DNA of 36,242 bases from Microbacteriaceae bacterium. GTDB lineage: Bacteria > Actinomycetota > Actinomycetes > Actinomycetales > Microbacteriaceae. Location: the NCBI GenBank assembly GCA_947443745.1, contig CANEXL010000007.1, positions 1 to 36,242 of the forward strand, written 5' to 3'. Positions 10,007-18,599 of this stretch are shown here, in pieces. A program made the position numbers and the translations under genes. A model generated the notes under the pieces. That model did no database searches. It saw nothing but the letters and a program-made list of their open reading frames with translations, and was not told where the DNA came from. Positions within the stretch are counted from its first letter, which is position 1; every line of letters begins with the position of its first letter.

Positions 10007-10882
10007 TTGGCCGAAATAGGTAACGAGACTTCACCAGAAGTTTCTTCACAAAATAGTTCTGATGCGATTCACTACGGTTCCCGTGCTGAGCGTAAAAAGG
10101 CCGAACGTTCATCGTTTGGCAAGTCGGCTCGCGCCGCATTCACTTCTTCTCGCGCCGAAAAAGCGAGCGTCGCCCGCGTGTCAACGGCCGTGGCCGTGAG
10201 CCGCCCCAGCGTCACCAAGAACGAAGCCCCCCAAGCGGCTCCCCGTAATGCTTCTCGCGTGGTGAACGCTAAGCGCGTTGAACGTCGTCGTCGGGCCTCG
10301 GGAGCTGTCGTCATGACGGTTGCCGTGGGAATCATCGGCACGTTTGCACTCCCCGCTTATGCGTTCAACCCCGCTGATGGCGCCGTGGACCACACCACCT
10401 TCGTTGCTCCCAAGGGAACCACGCAGAGCCTGTACGTGGCGGCCGGTACCGAAGCATCGACGGCTCGGGACTCGTTCTCTGCAACCGCAGCCGCTCCGGT
10501 TGCTGTCGACAATGGTTACGGAGCGCCGACAGCGCGCGGAGCAAGTGTTGACGTTTCGGGCATCGCCTCAAACTCGGCTCTCCTCTCGGCGGCCCTTTCC
10601 CTCGTGGGGATGTCTGGTGACTGCACCATGCTCGTAGAGTCCGCCTTGCGCCTTCTCGGGTATCAGGTCGGCGACCTGGGCCCCATGGGCTTCGGCGGCT
10701 ACGGAACGACGTTCTACGACCCCAGCCAGGTTCAGCCCGGCGACATCATGATGCGCGGCGGTCACGTTGCTATCTATGCTGCCCCCGGCCTCGCCGTTCA
10801 AGGTGGCATCGGGTACATGTCGTACCTCACCTCGGTGGCGTCCAACCCAGCCGAATACCAAGCCTTCGTTCGCGTCGGCTAA
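10007..10882 (+). CDS. NlpC/P60-like exported peptidase or amidase
   Basis: A 291-residue protein. The first 92 residues are basic and low-complexity, followed by a membrane/export segment (about 93-122, after an RRRR cluster) ending in PAYA, a plausible signal peptidase site. The C-terminal 100 or so residues resemble an NlpC/P60 fold: Cys206 in GDCTMLVESAL is the likely nucleophile and His253 in RGGHVAIY the likely second catalytic residue, after GDIMM. Such enzymes cleave peptides in peptidoglycan. The domain is shorter and more divergent than typical, so activity is not certain. I chose the TTG at 10007 because GGAGG lies 8-12 bases upstream. Confidence 0.75.
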   Translation: MAEIGNETSPEVSSQNSSDAIHYGSRAERKKAERSSFGKSARAAFTSSRAEKASVARVSTAVAVSRPSVTKNEAPQAAPRNASRVVNAKRVERRRRASGAVVMTVAVGIIGTFALPAYAFNPADGAVDHTTFVAPKGTTQSLYVAAGTEASTARDSFSATAAAPVAVDNGYGAPTARGASVDVSGIASNSALLSAALSLVGMSGDCTMLVESALRLLGYQVGDLGPMGFGGYGTTFYDPSQVQPGDIMMRGGHVAIYAAPGLAVQGGIGYMSYLTSVASNPAEYQAFVRVG

Positions 10883-10902
10883 CACTCTTTGCGCGATCGT
10901 CT

Positions 10903-10940
10903 GAACCCGTTCTCCTCCGTTTCGTGAGGGTAGCGGGTTC
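10903..10940 (+). terminator. Interrupted hairpin after the NlpC/P60-like gene
   Basis: GAACCCG (10903-10909) pairs with CGGGTTC (10934-10940), with an inner CCTC/GAGG pairing (10914-10917 with 10926-10929). There is no clear T run, so this may be a weak terminator or simply structured RNA. Confidence 0.3.
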
Positions 10941-10979
10941 GTTCGTTGCGGGCCGCGGGTTCGTTCGTTGCGGGCCGCG
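10936..10979 (+). repeat. Perfect 22-bp tandem duplication
   Basis: Two identical, directly adjacent 22-base units (10936-10957 and 10958-10979) start GGTTCGTTCGTTGC and end GGCCGCG. The beginning of a third unit is hinted at by GTTTGG. They lie in the 234-base gap between the NlpC/P60-like gene and the HNH gene. Confidence 0.85.
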
Positions 10980-11116
10980 GTTTGGCGTGCCGTTACCAAC
11001 CGTTCACAAACTGGGGCTAGCCTGATACACAAGCATCGTGAGAAATCACGCGTTGCGACCATTCGACACCGTTCCCTGCGCGCCACGTAGGACAAATCGA
11101 AGGGGGCTTTTGGCCC

Positions 11117-11614
11117 GTGCGAACACTCGTACTCAACGCAGGTTTTGAACCACTAGCAGTGGTGTCATTCCGCCGAGCTCTCATGCTCGTCATGAACAAC
11201 AAGGCCACCGTGATCAAGGCCGACTCTGAGCATCCGATTGAAGCGACAACGGGGCACTACGATCGCCCCACGGTCATCGTGCTCACCCGTTATGTGCGGA
11301 TTCCGTTTGCGCGTCGCGTGCCGCTCACCCGACGCGGCGTTTTGCGGCGGGATTCACAGCATTGCGCGTACTGCGCAAAGCCGGCCAACACCATTGACCA
11401 TGTCACGCCAAAATCTCGTGGTGGCGCCGAATCGTGGGAAAACCTCGTGGCCTGCTGTTTCAGGTGTAACAACATTAAGGGTGACCGCACGCCGGGTGAA
11501 ATGGGCTGGCGTTTGCTCGTCACGCCGCGCATGCCCTCGGGCCCATCATGGTTCGCCGTGGGCATTGAGCGCCGCGACGAGGCTTGGGAAGCGTTCCTCG
11601 CCCCCGCCGCGTAA
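11117..11614 (+). CDS. HNH endonuclease family protein
   Basis: A 165-residue protein with a zinc-ribbon HNH nuclease domain: Cys83-x2-Cys86, His95 in IDHVTPKSRGG, Asn109 in WENLV and Cys114-x2-Cys117 followed by NNIKGDR. The catalytic His and the metal-binding Asn are in place. The N-terminal 75 residues (LVLNAGFEPLAVVSFRRAL) belong to a common actinobacterial HNH family of unknown physiological role; there is no intron, phage or restriction context here. The start is GTG at 11117 with a GGGGG stretch about 11 bases upstream. tRNA-Arg follows 17 bases after the stop. Confidence 0.9.
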   Translation: MRTLVLNAGFEPLAVVSFRRALMLVMNNKATVIKADSEHPIEATTGHYDRPTVIVLTRYVRIPFARRVPLTRRGVLRRDSQHCAYCAKPANTIDHVTPKSRGGAESWENLVACCFRCNNIKGDRTPGEMGWRLLVTPRMPSGPSWFAVGIERRDEAWEAFLAPAA

Positions 11615-11631
11615 GTAGACTTTGACCGTAC

Positions 11632-11706
11632 GCCTTTGTAGCTCAATGGAAGAGCAGTTCCGTCCTAAGGAAACGGTTGGGGGTTCGAATCCCTCCAAGG
11701 GCACCA
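11632..11706 (+). tRNA. tRNA-Arg (anticodon CCT)
   Basis: A full cloverleaf can be drawn: a 7-bp acceptor stem GCCTTTG/CAAGGGC (one T-G pair), D stem GCTC/GAGC, and T arm GGGGG-TTCGAAT-CCCTC with a G-C-rich stem. The anticodon loop GTCCTAA has T33, anticodon CCT at 34-36 and A37. The anticodon stem is GTTCC/GGAAA, with its outermost pair mismatched (G-A). CCA is encoded at 11704-11706. It reads AGG arginine codons. Confidence 0.92.
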
Positions 11707-11713
11707 ATGCGTC

Positions 11714-13297
11714 ATGAATGAAAGAAGTATGCGCGTGCCCGCTCACCGTTCATTCAGCTTGACTGTATCCGGGCTAGCTCACCGGGTTGCTCACCGTGTT
11801 GGGGCGGGATGGGCATCCGTTATTTTGGGCGTTCTCGCCATGGTTGTCGCAGCATCCGGATCGGGCATTGCCTCACTGTGGGGTGACGAAGCGGCCAGCG
11901 TGATGTCAGCTGAACGCCCCCTGGCGACACTATGGCCCATGTTGGCCCGCGTGGACGCCGTGCATGGCGTCTATTACGTGTTACTTCACTTTTGGATTGA
12001 GCTCTTCGGTTCCTCCGCATTTTCGGTGAGGTTCCCGAGCGCCGTGGCTGTGGGGCTCGCGACAGCCGGACTCGTCTTGCTGTCCAATCGTCTCGGTGGG
12101 TTGCGACTGGGTGTTGTGGCCGGTTTGCTCTTCATGATCATTCCGCGCACGACCTACATGGGCACCGAGGCGCGGTCCTACGCGCTTTCCGCCGCCATTG
12201 CTGTCTGGCTTACTCTGCTTCTGGTCATTCTGATTCGACGCGCCCAACCACACCACGGTCGGCGGGACCGTGTTCTGACCAACTTCGGCTGGGCTCTCTA
12301 CGCTCTGGGGCTCGCCTTCGGCATCAGTCTCTTCTTGTACCTGGCGTTTCTCGCCGTGGCCCACATGATCATGGTGTTGCTGCTGCGAAGCTCGCGTTCC
12401 ACGCTTCGAGCGTGGGTTGTCGCCGGCACCGCCGCATTGCTTGTGATTGCACCGTTTGTGCTGGAGGTCATCGGCCAACGCCAGCAGGTGGCATTTTTGG
12501 CCACGCGCCCTCGGGTCGGTGTGTGGCAGATTCTCGTCGACCAGTGGATGGGCAACCTCGGTTTTGCCATCATTGCGTGGGGCATCATCGCGTTCGGCAT
12601 CTTCTGGGCGCTGCGCGACAAAGATCGCGGTCGTCACCGGGATGTTCGCTCTTTGCCCCCCATCGTGCTGGTGGGCCTCAGCTGGCTGCTCATTCCGCAG
12701 ATCCTCATGTTGTTGCTGACCATTGTCACCCCGCTGTACGCCCTGCGGTACCTTTCATTTGTCACGCCAGCGTTGGCCTTGCTGCTGAGTTTTGCGGTGG
12801 TGAGCCTGACACGCATCCGGTATCGACCGCGGCTTGCTGTGACCGTTGCGGTCACCCTCGTCGTGGCCCTCGTCGCGGCATCCGTGATGACTTACATTGG
12901 CCAGCGCACTCCGTACGCCAAAAATAACGGCACCGATTTTGCGGAGGTGTCCACGACGATCGGCATGGTGAGCCAGCCGGGGGACGCCGTCATGTTCGAT
13001 CCCACCGTTCGCCCGTCGAGGCTTCCGCGGCTGGCGCTTCACGTGTACCCTGACGGTTTTACCAATGTCACGGATGTTCTCCTCAGCAAGCCCTACGCGA
13101 CCACGTCGTGGCTGTGGGATACCCAGCACCCAATCAAAGATGCCGCCCAATACATCGACGGTGTCAACCGTATTTGGGTGATCGAGGCCGATCACAGCTC
13201 GCGGTGGGCGCTTTCAGAGCTCGAAGCTCTCGGGTTTCGAGTGGTGCAGGTGATTGCCGAGAATACCTGCGCGATCTACGAACTGCAGCGCGGCTGA
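11714..13297 (+). CDS. GT39-type polytopic membrane glycosyltransferase
   Basis: A 527-residue protein with about ten or more hydrophobic helices and an extracytoplasmic loop after the first helix carrying WGDEAAS (Asp58-Glu59), the acidic motif of GT-C glycosyltransferases of the dolichyl-phosphate-mannose type (GT39). The second extracytoplasmic loop contains TYMGTEARSYAL, also typical. The C-terminal soluble part (from about residue 400) is extracytoplasmic. It probably moves a sugar from a polyprenyl-phosphate carrier to a wall polymer or protein; the acceptor is unknown. The ATG at 11714 lies only 8 bases after the tRNA and lacks a clear ribosome-binding site; ATG 11729 and GTG 11735 are alternatives. 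Confidence 0.82.
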   Translation: MNERSMRVPAHRSFSLTVSGLAHRVAHRVGAGWASVILGVLAMVVAASGSGIASLWGDEAASVMSAERPLATLWPMLARVDAVHGVYYVLLHFWIELFGSSAFSVRFPSAVAVGLATAGLVLLSNRLGGLRLGVVAGLLFMIIPRTTYMGTEARSYALSAAIAVWLTLLLVILIRRAQPHHGRRDRVLTNFGWALYALGLAFGISLFLYLAFLAVAHMIMVLLLRSSRSTLRAWVVAGTAALLVIAPFVLEVIGQRQQVAFLATRPRVGVWQILVDQWMGNLGFAIIAWGIIAFGIFWALRDKDRGRHRDVRSLPPIVLVGLSWLLIPQILMLLLTIVTPLYALRYLSFVTPALALLLSFAVVSLTRIRYRPRLAVTVAVTLVVALVAASVMTYIGQRTPYAKNNGTDFAEVSTTIGMVSQPGDAVMFDPTVRPSRLPRLALHVYPDGFTNVTDVLLSKPYATTSWLWDTQHPIKDAAQYIDGVNRIWVIEADHSSRWALSELEALGFRVVQVIAENTCAIYELQRG

Positions 13298-13413
13298 GGG
13301 GAAGAACGCAGTGGTCTCATCGGCGGCGGCGGCTTCCGCGGGCCGGAGGTTTGAGGTTGAAGAGAATCTGCTGGTTCCCCGCGTCAATCCGGGCAATCGG
13401 TGCCGACGGAGCA

Positions 13414-13419
13414 TAGAGT
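13414..13419 (+). promoter_or_regulatory. Leaderless-type -10 hexamer of the large helicase-like gene
   Basis: TAGAGT is followed by six T and then GTG at 13426. No ribosome-binding site precedes the GTG, supporting a leaderless start there. The gap 13298-13425 shows no other gene. Confidence 0.55.
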
Positions 13420-13425
13420 TTTTTT

Positions 13426-16400
13426 GTGTGGCGTCTTGATCAAAACTCCGACGACGAAAACTCGTCGGCCGAAACTGGCGGCTCGTCTTCCGAAGACGAG
13501 ATGGCCAGAATGAACGACGACCCCATCCGCCTCGACTCGGGGCCAACAGAACGGGTCACCACGGTGTCTATCACTTCCGCAACCTTCGCCGCTGGTTCTG
13601 CCGGTGGTTCCGCCGCTGGTTCTGCCGCGGGCGCTGCCTCTGGGTCACCGTCGGCAGCGTTTACCGGCATGAACGTCGCCGCCCCGACCTGGCAGCAGTG
13701 GCGCGATGAGCTCGCGCTGGTGGGCGGGACGTCGCCGCTCATCCAATTTGTCGACACGCCGCGCACCCGCATTGACCTCACCGCCATGCATCCTGGTGGC
13801 CTTCCTCAGTTCATCTCGGGCCAGTCCACGTTGCTGTCCAACCTCATCCGTGAAGATTTTGCACTTCGTAATGCCCGGCTCGCGGCTACGGCCATTGCGG
13901 CCAAAAGCGTCGAACTCCGGTCGATGCGCGGCATTGAATCGGTGTACCTCGCTATTGGTCTCGCGACGTGGGAGTTTGGCGGCCTCCGTTATTGTGGTCC
14001 CGTGTTGCTCCGCCCAATGTCGCTGCGCCGCTACGGCAAAGATTTTGAGGTCAAGCTCAACGGCCGCCCGTTCGTAAACCCGCAGCTCGTTCGGGCTCTC
14101 GAAAGCCAATTTCAGATTTCGCTGGACACGGATGCGTTCGTTGCCTTGGCGAACGATAACGGCACGTTCAAACCTCAGCCGGTCATTGATCGTCTCCTCG
14201 GCCTCACTCAGCACGTTTCGGGTTTTGGCGTGGAACCGCGACTCGTGGTGTCGACCTTCGCCGACGTGTCGGCGAGCATGGTGGCGGATGTGCGCCAGCT
14301 CGAGCACACGGTGCTCGATGCTTTGGCGGGTAATATTTCGGCGCGCTCCACCCTGAATAACGGTTTCATCGATGTGATTGCGACGGGGCAAGACGAGCGC
14401 CCTCCCGCGACCGATACCTTGCTGCTCGATGCGGATGCCGAGCAGGAACAAGTCGTCGCCGAAATTCTGGCCGGCAACAGCATGGTCGTGAAGACACTGC
14501 CGGGAACAGGGGGAACGCAGACCATCGTGAACGCGCTCGGCGCTCTCACAGCTCAGCACAAGCGCGTGCTCATTGTCGGCGCCCGCCGCTCGAGCCTGGA
14601 TTCCATTCTGCAGCGTCTCGAACAGGTGGGGCTCGACGGCCTGACTGTGTCTCCGCGCACGCTGCGCAAGGACTTGATCAGCGCGATCTTGCGCAACGAG
14701 AAGGCTACGCGCCCCAACGTGACCGACGTCGATGACGCTCTCATGCGCTTGCGCAAGGTGCTGGTGGATTACCGCGGCGCTCTGAGTCGTCGAGACGACG
14801 TTCTTGGCGTGACGGCTCTTGAGGCGCTCGAGGAGTTGTCACGGTTGAGCTTGCTGTCTACGGCTCCCTCCACAACGGCCCGGCTTCCGCGCCGCGCCAT
14901 CGAGGGACTGGCCGGTGGCCGCACGGAGGCTGCCCAGAGTTTGATTCACGCGGCGGCGCTCGGAGAGTTCCGCTACGGCCCCGATGATTCCCCTTGGTAC
15001 GGCGTGAACTTTTCCACGACGGAGGAGGCAACGGCCACCCACGAGCTGGCCAAGCGCATGCACCAGTCCGAATTGCCGCGCCTGCTCGAACGCGCTGACG
15101 AAGTCTTTGGCCGCACCCGGATGCGTCCGTTTGAGAACATGATCGAGCTGGGAATCTACATCCGGTTGCTGGTCGACATTCGCGAAACGCTCGACAAGTT
15201 CTTGCCCGCGGTATATGACCGTCCACTCACGGAGCTCATTACGGCGACGGCCGGGCGACGGGGAAGCGATATGTCGGGACCCAACCGACGCCGCCTACGC
15301 AAGTTGGCCGAGGAATATGTACGTCCCGGGGCGAATGTTTCGGACATGAATGAGTCGCTCACGCGTATTCAGCAGCAACGCGTGATGTGGCAGCGGTATG
15401 TTGTCGCCGGCGCGGTGCCCGAGGTGCCCGTGGGTGTGGGCGATTTGCAGACCGCGTACCAGCGCGTGATGAGCGATTTGACCCAGCTCGATATGCCGCT
15501 GGGGACCACCGGCTCGCGAGACTCGCTCGTGCAACTCGACATCGTGTCGCTGGCGAATAAGATCGCCTCCCTCGCCGCTGAGTCTGAGGTTTTGGCCAAC
15601 TTGCAGGAGCGCACGACGCTTCTGGCGTACCTTCGTGAGCTCGATTTGGACGTGCTGCTCGCGGACCTCTCGGCGCGTCACATACCCGAGGCGAACGTTG
15701 CCAACGAGCTCGAGCTCGCCTGGTGGCAGTCGGTGCTCGAGGGCATGCTGGTCGAGGACAAAGCGCTTCTGAGCGCTAACACCGCCATCTTGGATCGCTT
15801 GGAGTCAGACTTCCGCATGGTCGATGAGGCGCACGCCTCGGCTAACGGCCAGCTGCTGGCCGCGCGTCTGGCCGAGCTGTGGAAAATTGGACTGGTCGAC
15901 TGGCCCGATGAAGCCGACCGCTTGCGCCGCGCCCTTCGTGAGGACCAGATCACTCCCGCCGAGTTGTTCAGAATTGCCCCGAGACTCTCGCGTGCCATCT
16001 CGCCGATTTGGGCATGCTCGCCGTACGAGACCCACCTCATCCCCAAGGATGTCTCCTTCGATGCCGTCTTCCTGTTGGATGCTGGCGCCACCACCATCGC
16101 CGAGAACGCGGGCTCGATTCGTCGAGGTTCGGCCATCGTCGTGTTCGGGGATCCGGTAACCCAAACGCCGTCACGCTTCGAGACGGGTCTGGGCGAAGAC
16201 AGTAACGGCATGCTGCGCGCTCCCGTGGCGGATGCGGACGCGTGGCATTCCCGCTCGGCCCTCGCCAAGCTCTCCGAGGTCTTGACCGTGCGCACTCTCA
16301 CGCAGAGCTACCGCGCCGGTGGCGAAGATCTCGCCGATGTCGTGAACCGTCGTTTCTATGGCGGAAAGATTACGTCGCTGCCGTGGGCGGGCACCTTCCT

Positions 16401-17313
16401 TGGACACTCGAGTCTGCGCCTGCGCTACATCGCCGACGGCACCGGAATGCCGGATCCCGTGTCGGGCGCCATTGAAAGCGTGGATGCCGAGGTGGCGAAG
16501 GTTGTCGAGCTCGTGCTCGCCCACGCTGCCGAGCGTCCCACCGAATCGCTCATGGTCATCACCGCCAGCCCCAAGCACGCTGTTCGGGTGGAGCAGTCGG
16601 TGTTGTCGGCGTTTGCCCGCCGCAGCGATCTCGCCGAGTTCATTCTGGCCGAGCGCGCCGAACCGTTTGCCGTGATGACACTCGAGCAGGCCGTGGCGCA
16701 AAGCCGTGACCGGGTCATCTTCTCAATCGGGTACGGTCGCACGCCACATGGTCGCCTGCTCTCTGACTTTGGGGCGCTCGCCAAGCCCGGCGGCGATCGC
16801 CTGTTGGCGGTGGGCATGACGCGCGCGCGTCGCTCCATGGAAATCGTGTCCTGCTTCCGCCCCGGCGATATCGAAGAGAGTCGTCTGAGCGGTGGCATGC
16901 GAGCCCTAGCCGAGGTTCTTTCGGAGACAGACCGCGAGCTGTCGGTGGTGCGCGATGACACCGACGCTGAGCCCATGCTGATTGACCTTGCCGAGCGTCT
17001 GACGGCGCGCGGGATGACCGTCTCGCTCAACCACGGCGGAGAAATTGCCCTGGCCGCCTCGTTTAAGGGCCGTGCCGTAGCGGTCGAAACTGATGCCCTG
17101 CTGGCGCGGGGAAGCCTGCGCGAGTCACTGCGTTTGCGCCCCGAAATGCTGCGCCGCCTGGGCTGGCACTACCTGCGCGTGCACAGCTTCGAGCTGTTTG
17201 CCGACCCCGAGGCCGTTGCGGGTCGCATTGCGAGCCTGATCGGTGCCTCAACCGAAGACGACGTGTCGACCGGCCCGATTGTGCTGCCCATGCGCGCCGC
17301 CGCTCATGCCTAA
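13426..17313 (+). CDS. SF1 helicase-like protein with degenerate ATPase and nuclease-like C-terminus
   Basis: A 1295-residue protein with the plan of large SF1 (UPF1/RecD-like) helicases. The first 70 or so residues are low-complexity Ser/Gly/Ala. A DUF4011-like region precedes the ATPase. The Walker A position reads PGTGGTQT (359-366), where PGTGKTQT is expected, so the ATP-binding Lys is Gly363. The Walker B position reads LLDAGAT, with Asp885-Ala886 in place of Asp-Glu. Later motifs survive: GDP (908-910) and MTRAR (1131-1135). The last 100 residues resemble the MTES_1575-type restriction-endonuclease fold (LRRLGWHYLRVHS), with an acidic position apparently replaced (IALAA for IDLAV). The frame is intact over 3.9 kb with normal codon use, so it is a maintained protein, perhaps a non-hydrolysing DNA-binding factor. 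The GTG at 13426 is chosen from the leaderless promoter; an ATG at 13501 is the alternative. Confidence 0.85.
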   Translation: MWRLDQNSDDENSSAETGGSSSEDEMARMNDDPIRLDSGPTERVTTVSITSATFAAGSAGGSAAGSAAGAASGSPSAAFTGMNVAAPTWQQWRDELALVGGTSPLIQFVDTPRTRIDLTAMHPGGLPQFISGQSTLLSNLIREDFALRNARLAATAIAAKSVELRSMRGIESVYLAIGLATWEFGGLRYCGPVLLRPMSLRRYGKDFEVKLNGRPFVNPQLVRALESQFQISLDTDAFVALANDNGTFKPQPVIDRLLGLTQHVSGFGVEPRLVVSTFADVSASMVADVRQLEHTVLDALAGNISARSTLNNGFIDVIATGQDERPPATDTLLLDADAEQEQVVAEILAGNSMVVKTLPGTGGTQTIVNALGALTAQHKRVLIVGARRSSLDSILQRLEQVGLDGLTVSPRTLRKDLISAILRNEKATRPNVTDVDDALMRLRKVLVDYRGALSRRDDVLGVTALEALEELSRLSLLSTAPSTTARLPRRAIEGLAGGRTEAAQSLIHAAALGEFRYGPDDSPWYGVNFSTTEEATATHELAKRMHQSELPRLLERADEVFGRTRMRPFENMIELGIYIRLLVDIRETLDKFLPAVYDRPLTELITATAGRRGSDMSGPNRRRLRKLAEEYVRPGANVSDMNESLTRIQQQRVMWQRYVVAGAVPEVPVGVGDLQTAYQRVMSDLTQLDMPLGTTGSRDSLVQLDIVSLANKIASLAAESEVLANLQERTTLLAYLRELDLDVLLADLSARHIPEANVANELELAWWQSVLEGMLVEDKALLSANTAILDRLESDFRMVDEAHASANGQLLAARLAELWKIGLVDWPDEADRLRRALREDQITPAELFRIAPRLSRAISPIWACSPYETHLIPKDVSFDAVFLLDAGATTIAENAGSIRRGSAIVVFGDPVTQTPSRFETGLGEDSNGMLRAPVADADAWHSRSALAKLSEVLTVRTLTQSYRAGGEDLADVVNRRFYGGKITSLPWAGTFLGHSSLRLRYIADGTGMPDPVSGAIESVDAEVAKVVELVLAHAAERPTESLMVITASPKHAVRVEQSVLSAFARRSDLAEFILAERAEPFAVMTLEQAVAQSRDRVIFSIGYGRTPHGRLLSDFGALAKPGGDRLLAVGMTRARRSMEIVSCFRPGDIEESRLSGGMRALAEVLSETDRELSVVRDDTDAEPMLIDLAERLTARGMTVSLNHGGEIALAASFKGRAVAVETDALLARGSLRESLRLRPEMLRRLGWHYLRVHSFELFADPEAVAGRIASLIGASTEDDVSTGPIVLPMRAAAHA

Positions 17314-17551
17314 GGACACGACTCCCGAGCCAATGCCCTTTTCTGGGGTGAAAAAGAAGTCTCGCGTTTCGCGGCGGGTGCAGTGGACGCAGCCGGGCTC
17401 AACGGAGAACCCCGCAAGCTCCGACACGGAGGTTCCGGAGCGTGATCGGCCTGAGAATTGGGGCGAGCGCACATCCGACAAGAACTCGGGGAGCGGATCT
17501 AACAGTAACGACGAACAGCTCAAGCGCGACAAGCCGCCTCACTGGGGCTAG
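17306..17551 (+). CDS. Small hydrophilic protein, unknown function
   Basis: An 81-residue protein whose ATG overlaps the last 8 bases of the large helicase-like gene (ATGCCTAA), which points to translational coupling. It is basic at the N-terminus (VKKKSRVSRRVQW), low-complexity and probably disordered in the middle, and contains two related motifs, RPENWG and KPPHWG, the second at the very C-terminus. No membrane segment, signal peptide or known domain is visible. Placement suggests a co-expressed accessory of the helicase-like protein. Function not recognised. Confidence 0.6.
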   Translation: MPKDTTPEPMPFSGVKKKSRVSRRVQWTQPGSTENPASSDTEVPERDRPENWGERTSDKNSGSGSNSNDEQLKRDKPPHWG

Positions 17552-17573
17552 GGCCGTGATGCCGGGAGCCGCT

Positions 17574-17897
17574 TTAGCTGGAGCTGGCGGAACCTGAGGA
17601 ACTCGACGATGTTGACGGTGCCGATGTGGTCGACGAAGCCGAGCTTGGGCTGCTCGAGGAAGTAGACGAGCTGGAGCTCGACTTTGCAGGCTTCGTCGGC
17701 TTGCCTGACGAGCCTGATTCCGAGCGGGAGTCGGTGCGGTAGAAACCCGATCCGTTGAATGTCACGCCGACCATGGCGAAAATCTTGCGAAGCTTGCCAC
17801 TGCACACGGGGCACACGGTGAGGGAGTCTTCGCTCAGTGCCTGCTGGATGTCGAACGCATTGTCACATTCGGTGCAGCGGTAGGAATAGGTTGGCAC
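17574..17897 (-). CDS. FmdB-type zinc-ribbon protein
   Basis: A 107-residue protein. Residues 1-50 form an FmdB (CxxC...CxxC) zinc ribbon with Cys8, Cys11, Cys29 and Cys32 and the typical opening MPTYSYRCTEC. The remaining half is almost entirely Ser with some Thr, Ala and Pro and is probably disordered. FmdB-domain proteins are widespread small zinc proteins, named from a putative formamidase regulator; their real role is unclear. The start is GTG at 17897 with CGGAG about 8-12 bases upstream. It lies 50 bases downstream of the 5-formyl-THF cyclo-ligase gene on the same strand and is probably co-transcribed. Confidence 0.9.
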   Translation of the reverse strand: MPTYSYRCTECDNAFDIQQALSEDSLTVCPVCSGKLRKIFAMVGVTFNGSGFYRTDSRSESGSSGKPTKPAKSSSSSSTSSSSPSSASSTTSAPSTSSSSSGSASSS

Positions 17898-17947
17898 GGT
17901 AAATCTCCGGACGTTTGTTGAGGAAGGTGCGAGTTCTGCAGGAAAAA

Positions 17948-18529
17948 CTAGAAGGTGATGAGGGCCGACGGGGTGATGACACCATCGACGGGCTGGTCGT
18001 GAATTTCGCGAGGGAGCTCGTCCACCAGCTCGTCGTCAAAAATGACGGCATAGACGGGTGGGCGCTTATCCATGGAGCCGAGGGTCTTGTCGAAGTAACC
18101 GCGACCCCAGCCCATGCGGGTGCCCTCTTTATCAACGGAGGAGGCGGGAGTAATGATGAGGTCGACATCGTTGATGGCTATCGGGCCCAGAAGCTCACCG
18201 GTGGGCTCGGGCAGGCCGTGGAGACCTTCGATTTCTTCGTCGGTGTCGTTGGCCACGGCCCAATCCAGCAGGCCGTCATCGCGGGAAACCGGCAACAGAA
18301 TGCGGATTCCCTGCTCGATCGCCCAGGTCATGAACGGGCGGGTCTCGGGCTCGGTGGGGCCGGCCAGATAACAGGAGAGGCTCTTGATTCCTCGGGCGGC
18401 AACGAGGTTCTTCAGGTGCTCCGTGATGAGTGCCGTGGTTTCATCCCGCACGAGCTGGGGCATTGCCCGGCGGCGCTCACGAATTTCGGCCCGGAGGGCT
18501 CTCTTTACGTCCACCACGTCTTCAGGCAT
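17948..18529 (-). CDS. 5-formyltetrahydrofolate cyclo-ligase
   Basis: A 193-residue enzyme of the MTHFS family, which uses ATP to convert 5-formyl-THF (folinate) to 5,10-methenyl-THF and so returns a storage or inhibitory folate to one-carbon metabolism. The family signature GWGRGYFDKTLG is at residues 140-151, and the N-terminal KRALRAEIRERRR is the usual basic helix. The length is normal. The ATG at 18529 is preceded by GGAG and, at 6 bases, by TAGACT, so both leadered and leaderless initiation are possible. The gene is divergent from galU with 70 bases between the two start codons. Confidence 0.94.
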   Translation of the reverse strand: MPEDVVDVKRALRAEIRERRRAMPQLVRDETTALITEHLKNLVAARGIKSLSCYLAGPTEPETRPFMTWAIEQGIRILLPVSRDDGLLDWAVANDTDEEIEGLHGLPEPTGELLGPIAINDVDLIITPASSVDKEGTRMGWGRGYFDKTLGSMDKRPPVYAVIFDDELVDELPREIHDQPVDGVITPSALITF

Positions 18530-18535
18530 AACTCC

Positions 18536-18541
18536 AGTCTA
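18536..18541 (-). promoter_or_regulatory. Leaderless-type -10 hexamer of the cyclo-ligase gene
   Basis: TAGACT on the minus strand sits 6 bases before the ATG at 18529. The same hexamer with the same spacing serves the divergent galU gene. Confidence 0.5.
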
Positions 18542-18587
18542 ATTGCCCGCGCGTCTCGCACTTTCTGAAACCCTGAGGTTGGTTGGC

Positions 18588-18593
18588 TAGACT
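18588..18593 (+). promoter_or_regulatory. Leaderless-type -10 hexamer of galU
   Basis: TAGACT is followed by 6 bases (CCGAGC) and the galU ATG at 18600. No ribosome-binding site is present. Confidence 0.6.
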
Positions 18594-18599
18594 CCGAGC

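Noticed and set aside
13645-14559. 304-codon minus-strand frame opposite the large helicase-like gene
   Set aside because: No family resemblance and no start signal; the plus strand frame is continuous and better supported.
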